Shown in pieces: positions 8,945 to 18,501 of a DNA stretch of 64,000 bases (positions are counted from its first letter, which is position 1; the number at the start of each line of letters is the position of its first letter). Below the pieces are notes generated by a model. The model saw only the letters and a list, made by a program, of their open reading frames with translations. It did not search any database and was not told the DNA's origin. Both the position numbers and the translations under genes were made by a program. The DNA is from a virus: positions 116,566 through 180,565 of the IMG/VR virus record IMGVR_UViG_3300048694_001005. The stretch is one strand, 5' to 3'.

Positions 8945-9447
8945 GCAACTATCAAATCTATCTACAGACCTGTAGAGAATTGGTAATTGAAGCGGAATCA
9001 TCAGCCCATCTTGATCTTAATGACAGCGTGAACGCATATTTGGTTGCATTGCTAGCCAAAAATTTTGACAAACCCAACTGTATACAATACAATTACGATC
9101 TATTAACTCGCACCACTAGCAAAGAAGACAGCTATCTAGCACGTACCGAATGTGTAGCGGCCGCGGAACAATGTTTAATGATTAGTGGCATTACACCATT
9201 TGTTGCAGAACGACGTGGCATTGAGCCCAAGCATTTCACTCAATGTGGTCGCACTTTTTATCACAGAGCAGCACATTGCACTAGACCACCTGATGATTTT
9301 ATGACTGAACTTGCTGGGCAATTTGCTGTTATGCGTGACATTGTAGGCACTGCATTTGACCGCGGAATTAAAACATTTGCGCAGCGTAGACAGCTTGTGG
9401 CGGCAGGAAGCTGTGCCATCAAACACTACTCTATAAATATCAAGTAA
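8941..9447 (+). CDS. Hypothetical late protein
   Basis: 168 residues, starting MSNYQIYLQTCREL, with several conserved-looking Cys and His residues (CGRTFYHRAAHC near residue 100). Its ATG overlaps the stop of the 53-aa gene, so it is coupled to the structural block. No recognised domain; a perfect TATAAATA lies inside its last codons and probably serves the next gene. Confidence 0.55.
   Translation: MSNYQIYLQTCRELVIEAESSAHLDLNDSVNAYLVALLAKNFDKPNCIQYNYDLLTRTTSKEDSYLARTECVAAAEQCLMISGITPFVAERRGIEPKHFTQCGRTFYHRAAHCTRPPDDFMTELAGQFAVMRDIVGTAFDRGIKTFAQRRQLVAAGSCAIKHYSINIK
9432..9439 (+). promoter_or_regulatory. Late promoter inside the gene end
   Basis: TATAAATA, 80 nt before the DsbA-like gene. 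Confidence 0.65.
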
Positions 9448-9518
9448 TTTAGTTTTGCTCAAATTGCTAGATTTAATCATCACATTCATATACAATTTAA
9501 TTTCAAAGGAGACTTATA

Positions 9519-9779
9519 ATGAGTAACAGAGTAATCACTGCTGAACAAAAGGCCAAACTAAATCAGCTTTTCAATGAAGGGATTTCGGTCCTTACAGAAA
9601 TCGAGGATTTGACCGCTGGACTAAACGATACTATCAAAGCAGTGGCAGAAGAAATGGAAATTAAACCTGCCGTGCTAAAGAAGGCAATTAAAATTGCTAA
9701 GAAAAGCGAATTCGGCAAAGAAACCGAAGATCACGAATTGCTGGAAACCATTCTTACTACGGTGGGACGTACTGTTTAA
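9519..9779 (+). CDS. dsbA: DsbA-like double-stranded DNA-binding protein
   Basis: 86 residues, the size of T4 DsbA (89), a dsDNA-binding protein that helps late transcription. It is helical with a Lys-rich middle (KKAIKIAKKSEFGKE) and ends in an acidic ELLETILTTV segment comparable to the VELYDTVF end of DsbA. It has a strong AAAGGAG site and overlaps the polymerase gene by TAATG. Similarity is partial, so the name is tentative. Confidence 0.5.
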   Translation: MSNRVITAEQKAKLNQLFNEGISVLTEIEDLTAGLNDTIKAVAEEMEIKPAVLKKAIKIAKKSEFGKETEDHELLETILTTVGRTV

Positions 9780-12439
9780 TGAGTTACGTTGATGCTTACC
9801 TAAACAAAGAAGAAGATCGTATATATGTAGTAGAACGCATAGATGGCAAAAGGATATTTACTGAATATCCTGCCGAATATAGGTTCTACTACGATGATCC
9901 ACGTGGAAAATTTCAAACTATCTATGGCACGCCGGTAAGCAGGTTCACAACACGTAACAGCAAAGAGTTCCATAAAGAGCTGCGCATTAACAGCAATAAT
10001 CGTATTTGGGAAGGTGACATCAATCCCGTATTGCGATGCCTAAGTGAGAACTATCTTAACGCAGCAGCACCACAATTACAAACCGCGTTTTTTGATATTG
10101 AAGTCGCGTTTGATCAGGATCGCGGCTTTAGTTCGCCCACAGATCCGTTCAATCCCATCACTGCAATCAGTGTGTATTTGGATTGGTTGGATCAGTTAAT
10201 CACACTGGTCATACCGCCCAATCATATTAGTGATGAATCTGCGGCTGAAATAGCCAACAAGTTTGAAAACTGTTTGGTTTTTAGGTCTGAGGCGGATCTA
10301 CTTAATACGTTCTTGGAAATAATTGATGATGCTGACATACTGAGCGGCTGGAACAGTGAAGGCTATGATATTCCCTACACTGTTAACAGAACTGTGCGCG
10401 TATTAAGCAAAAACGATATACGACGATTCTGTTTATGGGATCAAAATCCACGCAAGCGAACCTTTGAACGATTTGGTAACGAAGAAACTACCTTTGACTT
10501 GATTGGTCGTGTGCATTTGGACTACATGCAGCTATATCGCAACTATACCTATCATGAAATGCATAGTTATAGCTTGGATGCTATTTCGGAATATGAGCTA
10601 GGTGAGAAAAAGGTAGCTTATGAAGGCACACTGGATCAGTTATACAACAAAGACTTTCAAAAGTTCATAGACTATAACCGCCAGGATACCATGTTGCTGG
10701 CTAAACTAGACAAGAAGCTGAGATTTATTGATCTCAGTAATGAACTGGCACATGAAAACACGGTGTTGTTGGCAAAAACCATGAGCGCAGTGGCACTGAC
10801 TGAGCAAGCAATTATCAATGAAGCACATGCTCAGGGTTTAATTATTCCAAACCGCAAAGAATATGCCACAGATGACAATAGACCTGCTGCGGGTGCGTAT
10901 GTTGCATATCCCAAAAAGGGTATGCATGAGTGGATTGGTGCAATAGATATTAACTCACTGTATCCTTCGGCTATTCGCGCATTAAACATGGCTCCAGAAA
11001 CTATTGTGGGACAATTACGACCCATAATGACTGATAACTATATTCAGGAAAAGATCGATGGCGGCGCGCATTTTGCAGCAGCATGGGAAGGCTTGTTTGG
11101 TAGTTTGGAATATTCGGCCGTAATGAACCAGGAGCGCGGTACTGAGATTACTGTAGACTGGGAATCTGGTGACAGCACTACACACAGCGCAGCAGAATTG
11201 TGGCGACTGATCTTTGACAGTCACAATAAATGGACCCTAAGTGCGAATGGTACTATCTTTAGTTATGAACGTGATGGTATTGTACCGGGATTATTGGCGC
11301 GTTGGTATGCAGAACGTAAAGAACTACAGGCCAAAAAGAAAGATGCTACAGATAAAGCTGAAATAGCGTTTTGGGACAAGCGCCAGCTAGTAAAAAAGAT
11401 TAACCTAAACAGTTTGTATGGTGCCATTTTGAATCCAGGCTGTAGGTTCTTTGATGCCCGCATTGGACAAAGCACCACGCTAACAGGTCGTCAAGTAGTT
11501 AAACACATGAACGCCAAAATCAATGAGTTGGTGGCTGGCGAATATAACCACGTGGGTGTAAGTAATATCTACGCTGACACTGATAGTGCGTATTTTAGCA
11601 TTTGGCCTGTTATCAAAGAATCAGTTGAACGCGGTGACATGGTCTGGAATAAAGATGCTTGTGTTGAACTTTATGATGCCATAGCAGAGCAGGTTAACGA
11701 AAGCTTTCCAGCATTTATGGAACAGAACTTCCACTGCCCACGACGTTTAGGTGAGCTGATACGTGGTGGTCGCGAACTAATCGCTAGCAAGGGGCTATAT
11801 ATCACCAAGAAACGTTATGCGGTATTGATATATGACTTAGAAGGCAAGCGACTGGATGTCAATGGTGAGCAAGGTAAAACTAAAGCCATGGGACTGGACC
11901 TTAAACGCAGCGATACGCCAAAAATTGTGCAGGATTTCCTAAGCAAAGTATTGATGGAAGTGTTAACTGGTGCAGATCGCGAACAAGTAATAGACATGAT
12001 CAAGGAGTTTAAGGCTAAGTTTTCCGATCTTCCTGCCTGGCAAATGGGAACACCAAAACGTGTGAACAATTTAACCAAATTTACACGTGAAGAAGAACGA
12101 CTGGGCAAAGCAAATATGCCAGGGCATGTTCGAGCAGCTATGAACTGGAACAATTTGCGAAGAATGCATGGTGATAATCACAGCATGAAGATCACTGATG
12201 GCATGAAGACCATTGTTTGTAAGCTCAAAAATAATCCCTTGGGTTTAACAAGTGTGGGCTATCCTATTGATCAGCTAAACTTGCCAGAGTGGTACAAAGA
12301 GCTGCCTTTTGACAATGCGGAAATGGAAGATACTATCGTGGATCAAAAGATTGACAATCTTTTGGGCATATTGGACTGGAATCTACGTGATGCTACCACA
12401 ACTAAAACAAAAATTAACGATCTATTCAGCTTCGAATGA
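9779..12439 (+). CDS. 43: DNA polymerase, family B (gp43)
   Basis: 886 residues, close to T4 gp43 (898). It replicates phage DNA and proofreads. The exonuclease domain shows Exo I (FFDIEVAFD, about residue 104), Exo II (ILSGWNSEGYDIPY, about 188) and Exo III (FIDYNRQDTMLL, about 298). The polymerase domain shows motif A (IDINSLYPSAI, about 391), motif B (KKINLNSLYGAIL, about 538), motif C (YADTDSAYF, about 601) and the KKRY motif (about 678). All catalytic aspartates are visible. The start overlaps the DsbA-like stop, and the TGA overlaps the next ATG. Confidence 0.97.
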   Translation: MSYVDAYLNKEEDRIYVVERIDGKRIFTEYPAEYRFYYDDPRGKFQTIYGTPVSRFTTRNSKEFHKELRINSNNRIWEGDINPVLRCLSENYLNAAAPQLQTAFFDIEVAFDQDRGFSSPTDPFNPITAISVYLDWLDQLITLVIPPNHISDESAAEIANKFENCLVFRSEADLLNTFLEIIDDADILSGWNSEGYDIPYTVNRTVRVLSKNDIRRFCLWDQNPRKRTFERFGNEETTFDLIGRVHLDYMQLYRNYTYHEMHSYSLDAISEYELGEKKVAYEGTLDQLYNKDFQKFIDYNRQDTMLLAKLDKKLRFIDLSNELAHENTVLLAKTMSAVALTEQAIINEAHAQGLIIPNRKEYATDDNRPAAGAYVAYPKKGMHEWIGAIDINSLYPSAIRALNMAPETIVGQLRPIMTDNYIQEKIDGGAHFAAAWEGLFGSLEYSAVMNQERGTEITVDWESGDSTTHSAAELWRLIFDSHNKWTLSANGTIFSYERDGIVPGLLARWYAERKELQAKKKDATDKAEIAFWDKRQLVKKINLNSLYGAILNPGCRFFDARIGQSTTLTGRQVVKHMNAKINELVAGEYNHVGVSNIYADTDSAYFSIWPVIKESVERGDMVWNKDACVELYDAIAEQVNESFPAFMEQNFHCPRRLGELIRGGRELIASKGLYITKKRYAVLIYDLEGKRLDVNGEQGKTKAMGLDLKRSDTPKIVQDFLSKVLMEVLTGADREQVIDMIKEFKAKFSDLPAWQMGTPKRVNNLTKFTREEERLGKANMPGHVRAAMNWNNLRRMHGDNHSMKITDGMKTIVCKLKNNPLGLTSVGYPIDQLNLPEWYKELPFDNAEMEDTIVDQKIDNLLGILDWNLRDATTTKTKINDLFSFE

Positions 12440-13482
12440 CAATACAAATAAAAGACGCACAATTAAGGCAGCTGATTGAAACCGAGACAGAAATTAGTCG
12501 TATAATGGCCAAATTTCCAGTAATAACCACAAATGCTAGGCACGAATTTAGTGAGATGCTTGGTCAATTACATGATATATCTCCAGTCGCTCTTAAAAAA
12601 GAATTATACCCTATGCAAGGTCGCATAGATGAAATTTTCCATCTATCCGGCCAATTGCATTACGACTATAATGAGTTTTTACAGAAACTAAAAGCGGAAA
12701 TAAAGAGAATTAAATCAGAAAAACAGCTTTTGTTAGCGAAAAATCTCAATATTAAATCGAAATCTTTTACCAACTACCCACTATCTGGCGACCTAGACCC
12801 AAATACAGATAATGAATTGACTTTATTTTTACAAGGCTTATTGGACTACAATGTAAGTTTTAAATTTCCTGGTTTAATATTAGGAGGTGAAGTAGACCAA
12901 TGTCTAAATACTATGGTAGCTAATGATCCTTTGTATACCTGCGTAAATAATTCTAAAATGGAAAAATATCAAACCATGTTAAACAATGACTTTTATTTTT
13001 CCAAACGACTAAGAAAATATAATTATGACAACTTCAGTTTAGAAAGCTTGGACGCTTTACCTAAAGGACAGTTTGGGCTAATTGTTGCAACTGGTCATAT
13101 TGACATGTTGCCACGATATAATATACAAGCGTATATGACACAGATAGGTCAACTGTTGCGTCTGGGTGGTACTTTTATTTTTAGTTTCTTTGATATTGAT
13201 ATTTTAAAAGCTGCCGAGGCTATGGAATTGCATTTAATTAATGAAAATATCAAGCATCAAGCAGCTATCAACAGCGACCCTATTTGGTGGCATAAATTAG
13301 AACCATATCCCAGTTGTTTAACACTACATGACTATCTACCCATTATCAATTCTACTCAAATGAGGTTCATTAGTTACAATCAATTTGCATATCACAGTAT
13401 CGTAGTATGCAAAAGACTGGGCGATATTCAAACTATAAAATTATCACAGAATTTAGGCGAAATAAAATCTACACAAGACTAG
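12436..13482 (+). CDS. Putative methyltransferase-like protein
   Basis: 348 residues. The N-terminal ~110 residues are helical and probably coiled coil. The region from about residue 205 (GLIVATGHIDMLP...IGQLLRLGGTFIFSFFDID) resembles the beta4-beta5 part of class I SAM methyltransferases, where a carboxylate-proximal loop is followed by LxxGG. A classical GxGxG motif I is not obvious, although FPGLILGGEVDQ (about 147) could stand in for it. It is coupled to gp43 by an ATGA overlap. Enzyme activity is uncertain. Confidence 0.4.
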   Translation: MTIQIKDAQLRQLIETETEISRIMAKFPVITTNARHEFSEMLGQLHDISPVALKKELYPMQGRIDEIFHLSGQLHYDYNEFLQKLKAEIKRIKSEKQLLLAKNLNIKSKSFTNYPLSGDLDPNTDNELTLFLQGLLDYNVSFKFPGLILGGEVDQCLNTMVANDPLYTCVNNSKMEKYQTMLNNDFYFSKRLRKYNYDNFSLESLDALPKGQFGLIVATGHIDMLPRYNIQAYMTQIGQLLRLGGTFIFSFFDIDILKAAEAMELHLINENIKHQAAINSDPIWWHKLEPYPSCLTLHDYLPIINSTQMRFISYNQFAYHSIVVCKRLGDIQTIKLSQNLGEIKSTQD

Positions 13483-13527
13483 ATTTTTCTAAATACATGT
13501 AATACAATAATTCCATTGGAGAAAACT

Positions 13528-14262
13528 ATGAAAGACTATCTATCAGATCTAGTAGCACACACGCAGGGCTTGGGAAGTATTGGCTTTGTAAAAATCACAG
13601 GCAACACGAAAGATACAAAAATCGAAGCAGTGAGCGAAGATAAAGCAATTATTTTGCAGGGTGCTTTCAACGCGCCAATCGCAGAATTTATTGGTGTTTT
13701 TGGTATGCCAGATTTGAACAAGCTTAATATCATATTGAACATTAGTGAATATGAGGAAGATGCAGTAATCAGTGTAACTAAAAAGACAGTGGGCAGTGAT
13801 GAAGTACCCAGCGGTTTGCATTTTCAAAACAAAGCTGGTGACTTTGAGAACATTTATAGGTTCATGACTACAGATGTGGTTAACGAAAAACTTAAATTTA
13901 TCAAATTGAAGAATACGCCAAAGTGGAATATCACTTTTAATCCCAGTGTGGCTAGTATTCAGCGTTTCAAGTTTCAGAGTCAAGCGCACAGCGAGGAACC
14001 CTTGTTTACGGCCAAGACTGAAAAGAAGAACTTAGTGTTCCAGCTGGGTGATGTAAGTAGTCATGCTGGTAACTTTGTGTTTGAAAACAATTTCACTGGC
14101 AGCATTAGTAAACCCTGGAGTTATCCGGTACAGTCAGTGTTAAGCATCATGGGACTATTGGGCGACAAAACTATGATGTTCAGTGACGAAGGTCTATTGC
14201 AAATTACAGTAGATAGCGGCATTGCCAAATATAACTATATGTTGCCTCCACACACCAAATAA
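13528..14262 (+). CDS. 45: Sliding clamp (gp45)
   Basis: 244 residues from the ATG at 13528, preceded by a TGGAGAAA ribosome site; an in-frame TTG at 13516 is less likely. It matches the T4 gp45 class of trimeric clamps (228 in T4) that tether gp43 and, in T4, also activate late transcription. The two-domain beta-alpha composition and the C-terminal pattern TVDSGIAKYNYMLP fit the family. Position between gp43 and the modification locus is consistent. Confidence 0.85.
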   Translation: MKDYLSDLVAHTQGLGSIGFVKITGNTKDTKIEAVSEDKAIILQGAFNAPIAEFIGVFGMPDLNKLNIILNISEYEEDAVISVTKKTVGSDEVPSGLHFQNKAGDFENIYRFMTTDVVNEKLKFIKLKNTPKWNITFNPSVASIQRFKFQSQAHSEEPLFTAKTEKKNLVFQLGDVSSHAGNFVFENNFTGSISKPWSYPVQSVLSIMGLLGDKTMMFSDEGLLQITVDSGIAKYNYMLPPHTK

Positions 14263-16025
14263 TGCAAAATTTAACCAACTATCAAAGCGATTACTCGATT
14301 TTTCTGCCAGCTATGAGTGGTTTCTATACCACTTATATTGGCAGACAGCGCAGTGACCCCAATTATGTTGATGCCAATCGCATGCCCAAGGCATTTCCAC
14401 ATGGCATGGAAAGTCTCAATATTATAAATGACAAGCAAGCCATGTTTTATTATAAGTGGTTTTTGTACAGCGGTGGTCATGCCAACTTAAACATACATGA
14501 GGAAGATCCCTGCGAAGACATGATTCGCAAGCGTGATCGTAACACCAGCTTCATGTTGGCTGACTCTGGTGGCTTTCAGATAGGTAAGGGGGTATGGGCG
14601 GGTGAGTGGAATGATCCCACTGGTCCAGTAGTAGCACAACGCATGGCTGATTGTATGGCGCGAAAAACAGAAAATAGACCTGTCTTGGATAAGAATGGTA
14701 ATCCTGCTCTAGACAAGAATGGTAACCCTAAGGTTAAAGTAGTTGATCTTGTGAAGGAATATCAAGATAAACTGGATACTGTTGAGCGTCAACGTCGTTC
14801 TGTATTGGAGTGGATCGACGAATATGCGGATTACGGTATGATTTTGGACGTGCCTAGTTGGATCAGCAAAGACGCCTACGCAGTAAAGCAAACAGGTATC
14901 ACTAGTTTTGATGAAGCACTGTCAGCGACAGAATATAATAATGAATACTTTATCAAGCATAGAAAAGGCAAAGCCAAATTTCTAAACGTGCTACAGGGCA
15001 TGGACCACGGAACTGCCGATAAATGGTATGACGTGATGAAAAAATACTGTGATCCTAAACAGTATCCTGGGCGTCATTTTAATGGCTGGGCTATGGGTGG
15101 TCAGAATGGTAGTGATATTACACTCATACTTAGGCGTATAATTACTATGATGCATGATGGTTTGCTGGAACCTGGTGTGCATGATTGGATGCACTTCCTG
15201 GGAACTAGCAAGTTAGAAGTAGCATTGGTACTTACTGACATACAACGTGCGGTACGCAAATATCATAATCCAAATTTCACTATTAGTTATGACTGTGCGA
15301 GTCCCTTTTTAGCTACGGCTAATGGGCAGATCTACACAGATATTATCACTGAAAAAGATGGCAACTGGACCTATAGAATGTTACGTGGTCTAGACGATAA
15401 AAAATATGCTACCGATCAAAGAACCTATGCGGATGCGGTTATTCAGGATGACATATTTGAAAGTGGGTTCATGAGTAGCCCTATTACAGACGCGATCAAA
15501 GTGTCTGATGTATGTGTTTACAAGCCTGGTGACCTCAATAAAATTGGCAAGGAAGGTAGAACTAGCTGGGACAGCTTCAGTTATACACTGCAAATGGCAC
15601 ATAATATTTGGATGCATATCGTAGCAGTGCAGTCGGCCAATGCCAAATACGACAATAATGTTATACCAAAAATGTTAATTGACATGGAGGTAGAACGGAA
15701 AACCTTTCGTGATATGATTGAGCATGTTTTTGCTTTACAAGATAAAGATAAAGCTATACAATTTATCAACAGTGAAGAAAACATGACATTTTGGCAAAAA
15801 TTCAAAAGTAGTGTTGGTAATACCGGCAAAAATACGCATAATGCCGGTCCAGAGTACAACAAAAAATTTGAAGCTCAAGGTAACATTAAAATGGAAAAAT
15901 TGATGAAATCTGTAAGTAAAGTAATCAACACTGGACATCTTGATGTTCAAACAAACTATGAGACTAAAAAAACTGCCAAAAAACCACTCACCACAATTAA
16001 CAGCAGTATCGTAGAGGTAATGTAA
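14262..16025 (+). CDS. dpdA: 7-deazaguanine DNA transglycosylase (DpdA-like)
   Basis: 587 residues, TGT-fold. TGT enzymes swap a guanine base for a 7-deazaguanine; the phage DpdA family does this in DNA, protecting it from restriction. Visible motifs are ADSGGFQ (residues 100-106, with the general acid Asp), FLNVLQGM (about 240), GWAMGG (275-280) and ISYDCASPF (341-349), whose Asp344 aligns with the catalytic nucleophile of TGT. A duplicated LDKNGNP heptad lies at 142-156. The gene overlaps gp45 by TAATG and is followed immediately by a T-fold protein; FolE, QueD and QueE are encoded within 9 kb, which supports the assignment. Subfamily is not resolvable here. Confidence 0.9.
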   Translation: MQNLTNYQSDYSIFLPAMSGFYTTYIGRQRSDPNYVDANRMPKAFPHGMESLNIINDKQAMFYYKWFLYSGGHANLNIHEEDPCEDMIRKRDRNTSFMLADSGGFQIGKGVWAGEWNDPTGPVVAQRMADCMARKTENRPVLDKNGNPALDKNGNPKVKVVDLVKEYQDKLDTVERQRRSVLEWIDEYADYGMILDVPSWISKDAYAVKQTGITSFDEALSATEYNNEYFIKHRKGKAKFLNVLQGMDHGTADKWYDVMKKYCDPKQYPGRHFNGWAMGGQNGSDITLILRRIITMMHDGLLEPGVHDWMHFLGTSKLEVALVLTDIQRAVRKYHNPNFTISYDCASPFLATANGQIYTDIITEKDGNWTYRMLRGLDDKKYATDQRTYADAVIQDDIFESGFMSSPITDAIKVSDVCVYKPGDLNKIGKEGRTSWDSFSYTLQMAHNIWMHIVAVQSANAKYDNNVIPKMLIDMEVERKTFRDMIEHVFALQDKDKAIQFINSEENMTFWQKFKSSVGNTGKNTHNAGPEYNKKFEAQGNIKMEKLMKSVSKVINTGHLDVQTNYETKKTAKKPLTTINSSIVEVM

Positions 16026-16492
16026 TGTCGGATAAGATTGTAAGCATACTTGAGCAACGCAGGCAAGCGTTGCTGGAACGTGCGTCTAAAACCAAAGATA
16101 TCGCGGAACGTATGATATGGGTCACCTTCCGAAAGGAGGGTATTCACCAATATCCCGCGGCCTCCACTGATCCCGGCCTAGCAGATGTAAATTTTTTGGG
16201 TTATCCGCATAGACACATATTTCATTTTACTGTTTGGATTACAGTATGGCACAATGATCGTGACCTTGAATTCATACAATTCAAGCGTTGGTTAGAATCA
16301 CTATATGGTGATGGCATACTGGACCTAAATAATCAGAGTTGCGAAATGATGTCTGACGCACTCTATGACAAGATCACAGAACGATATCCAGATCGCAATA
16401 TTTGGATTGAAGTCAGTGAAGATGGTGAAAACGGCTGTTTAATCAAATATAAATTGCCGGAAGCACCTGTTAATCAACCTAAATATCGTTAA
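16025..16492 (+). CDS. QueD-like T-fold protein adjacent to DpdA
   Basis: 155 residues, a protein type seen in many phages without a known function. The run GYPHRHIFHFTVWITV (about residues 57-72) resembles the zinc-binding HxHxF/Y strand of PTPS/QueD T-fold enzymes. It is followed by a helix (EFIQFKRWLESL) where QueD has DFGDLK, and by SCEMMSDAL...IWIEVSEDGENG where QueD has the PTAENLA...VWETP region. It overlaps the DpdA gene by TAATG. It could be a second pterin-binding enzyme or a DpdA partner. Fold assignment is by pattern only. Confidence 0.45.
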   Translation: MSDKIVSILEQRRQALLERASKTKDIAERMIWVTFRKEGIHQYPAASTDPGLADVNFLGYPHRHIFHFTVWITVWHNDRDLEFIQFKRWLESLYGDGILDLNNQSCEMMSDALYDKITERYPDRNIWIEVSEDGENGCLIKYKLPEAPVNQPKYR

Positions 16493-16512
16493 TCAACTAA
16501 AGGAAACAAAAA

Positions 16513-16695
16513 ATGGCACAACCTGCTTGGCTCAAAAAATACCTCACCATGAAACCCGAGGTCGTTAAACTCTTCGAAACCATCGAAGCCTATCATGATT
16601 ACTGTAGGTTTGAATTGTTGCCGTTCGACCCTGCAGCCGTAAACAATAAACGAAGTAAACAGTGGAAAGAGTACGTTAAAAGTTTGGAAAATTAA
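16513..16695 (+). CDS. Small hypothetical protein (60 aa)
   Basis: 60 residues, starting MAQPAWLKKYLTMKPEVVKL, soluble and helical, with an AAAGGAAA site. It overlaps the glycosyltransferase start by TAATG. No recognised domain. Confidence 0.6.
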   Translation: MAQPAWLKKYLTMKPEVVKLFETIEAYHDYCRFELLPFDPAAVNNKRSKQWKEYVKSLEN

Positions 16696-17771
16696 TGAAG
16701 ATTTATATAGTTGGCCTAGAAGCTGTAGATACTCGATACACTGGTCAATGGAAAACTCATATCCCTGAACTTTTGTCTAATCATGGATACGATTTCCGTG
16801 TTATATCTGGATCAGAAGATATACCTACTGCTACTACACCCGGTGCTTTTTTAAACTTTGGTGGTACCAATGTTTACAAATCTACACAGGTTGAAGCTAT
16901 TGCTAGGCTCTTCTGTGCTGGACATGTAAAACCTGGTGATCACTTTATCTTTACTGATGCGTGGCACCCCGGTATCATTAATCTCAAATACATGAGTGAG
17001 CTATTGGGTACAAAAGTAGTCATTCATGCCTTGTGGCATGCGGGGTCATACGATCCACAGGACTTTTTGGGTAGACTAATTGGTGATGAACCCTGGGTTA
17101 GACACGCTGAAAAAAGTTTCTTCCATGCTATCGATCATAACTATTTTGCAACACAGTTTCATATTGATATGTTTTTTGAAAACTTACTTGAAGCCAATTT
17201 CAACACAGGATTCAATGTTGCAGACAAAATAGTTCGTACTGGTTGGCCCATGGAATATATGCCCAGCATCTTGCAGCAGTATTCACAGATTAAGAAACGA
17301 GACTTGATCTTATTCCCACATCGTATCGCACCAGAAAAGCAAGTGAATATTTTCCGTGATCTAGCACAGCAATTACCAGAGTATGAGTTTGTGGTATGCC
17401 AGGATCAGCAATTAACCAAGGATCAATACCATAATTTGCTAGGTACTGCCAAGATTGTGTTCAGTGCTAACTTGCAAGAAACTTTGGGTATTAGTTGTTA
17501 TGAAGGCGCATTGGTAAATGCAATTCCCATGGTTCCAGATAGATTGTCCTATTCAGAAATGTATTATGATGGGTTCAAATATCCCAGTCAGTGGACTGAA
17601 CGTTGGGACTCTTATATACAACATAGGCAAGAATTGTGCCATCATATTGTAGTGACAATGACACATTACGAAAAACGTCTGCAGCAACTACAAAATCAAA
17701 CAAATGATCTCACCAATAACTTTTTTAGTGCAAATGGATTATTGGGGCAATTGGCAAAATATAAATCATAA
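16695..17771 (+). CDS. GT-B glycosyltransferase (GT4-like)
   Basis: 358 residues with a two-domain GT-B layout. The N-terminal domain ends near RTGWPMEYMPSIL (about 197). The C-terminal domain contains LFPHRIAPEKQVNIF (about 217) and the donor-site region ANLQETLGISCYEGALVNAIPMV (about 256-278), a typical E-x7-E-like glycosyltransferase signature. Lying between DpdA and FolE, it could decorate a modified base as T4 glucosyltransferases do, or act on a surface sugar. Substrate unknown. Confidence 0.75.
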   Translation: MKIYIVGLEAVDTRYTGQWKTHIPELLSNHGYDFRVISGSEDIPTATTPGAFLNFGGTNVYKSTQVEAIARLFCAGHVKPGDHFIFTDAWHPGIINLKYMSELLGTKVVIHALWHAGSYDPQDFLGRLIGDEPWVRHAEKSFFHAIDHNYFATQFHIDMFFENLLEANFNTGFNVADKIVRTGWPMEYMPSILQQYSQIKKRDLILFPHRIAPEKQVNIFRDLAQQLPEYEFVVCQDQQLTKDQYHNLLGTAKIVFSANLQETLGISCYEGALVNAIPMVPDRLSYSEMYYDGFKYPSQWTERWDSYIQHRQELCHHIVVTMTHYEKRLQQLQNQTNDLTNNFFSANGLLGQLAKYKS

Positions 17772-17822
17772 AGCCTTGCGTCCACGATCTAAATAAAGTA
17801 ACATACAGTCTAAGGAGAATAT

Positions 17823-18500
17823 ATGGAAAACAAAAAAATTTCTGATGCAATACGACAAAGAATTAAGGAGGCTGGCGCATCATTTAATTGCAATGACAAT
17901 ATCAGTCGTTACGTCAAACGTGGTGAGCTTGATCGTTTGACTGCAGAAGTTGAGGCTAATTTACAAGCGGTATTGGACAGCTTGGTAATTGATACAGCAA
18001 ACGATCACAATACTCAGGAAACAGCACATAGAGTAGCAAAGATGTTTGTGCATGAGATCTTTGGCGGGCGTTATCAGCCGCAGCCTAAGATTACTGCGTT
18101 CCCAAACGTGACCGCATACGATCAACTTTATGTAACAGGACCAATTACAGTACGTAGCACATGTGCTCATCACATGATGCCTATTGTTGGTAAAGCATAT
18201 ATTGGCGTTTTTCCTGGTAAGAACGTAATTGGTCTAAGTAAGTTTAATCGTATTGCTGATTGGATTGCCAGTAGACCACAGATCCAGGAAGAAATGACCG
18301 TGCAGCTGGCCAATGAGGTTGAACGCGTCACAGAAGCCGAAGGTATCGCAGTGTTGGTACAAGCTGAACATTTTTGCTTAACGCATAGAGGAGTTCGCGA
18401 GCACGATAGCGATATGTCTACCAGTATTGTGCGTGGAATATTGCGCGAAGAACCAGCACTTAAACAGGAATTTTTCAGTATCGTTGGGAGAATGAAATAA
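17823..18500 (+). CDS. folE: GTP cyclohydrolase I (FolE)
   Basis: 225 residues. FolE turns GTP into dihydroneopterin triphosphate, the first step to 7-deazaguanines as well as folate. The zinc ligands are visible in STCAHHMMPI (about residues 117-126) and EHFCLTHRGV (about 181-190). The GLSKFNRIADW and RPQIQEEMTVQLA helices are family hallmarks. The length equals bacterial FolE. It has a CTAAGGAG site and is followed 1 nt later by the phosphoribosyltransferase gene. With QueD, QueE and DpdA it makes up most of a phage deazaguanine pathway. Confidence 0.95.
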   Translation: MENKKISDAIRQRIKEAGASFNCNDNISRYVKRGELDRLTAEVEANLQAVLDSLVIDTANDHNTQETAHRVAKMFVHEIFGGRYQPQPKITAFPNVTAYDQLYVTGPITVRSTCAHHMMPIVGKAYIGVFPGKNVIGLSKFNRIADWIASRPQIQEEMTVQLANEVERVTEAEGIAVLVQAEHFCLTHRGVREHDSDMSTSIVRGILREEPALKQEFFSIVGRMK

Positions 18501-18501
18501 C

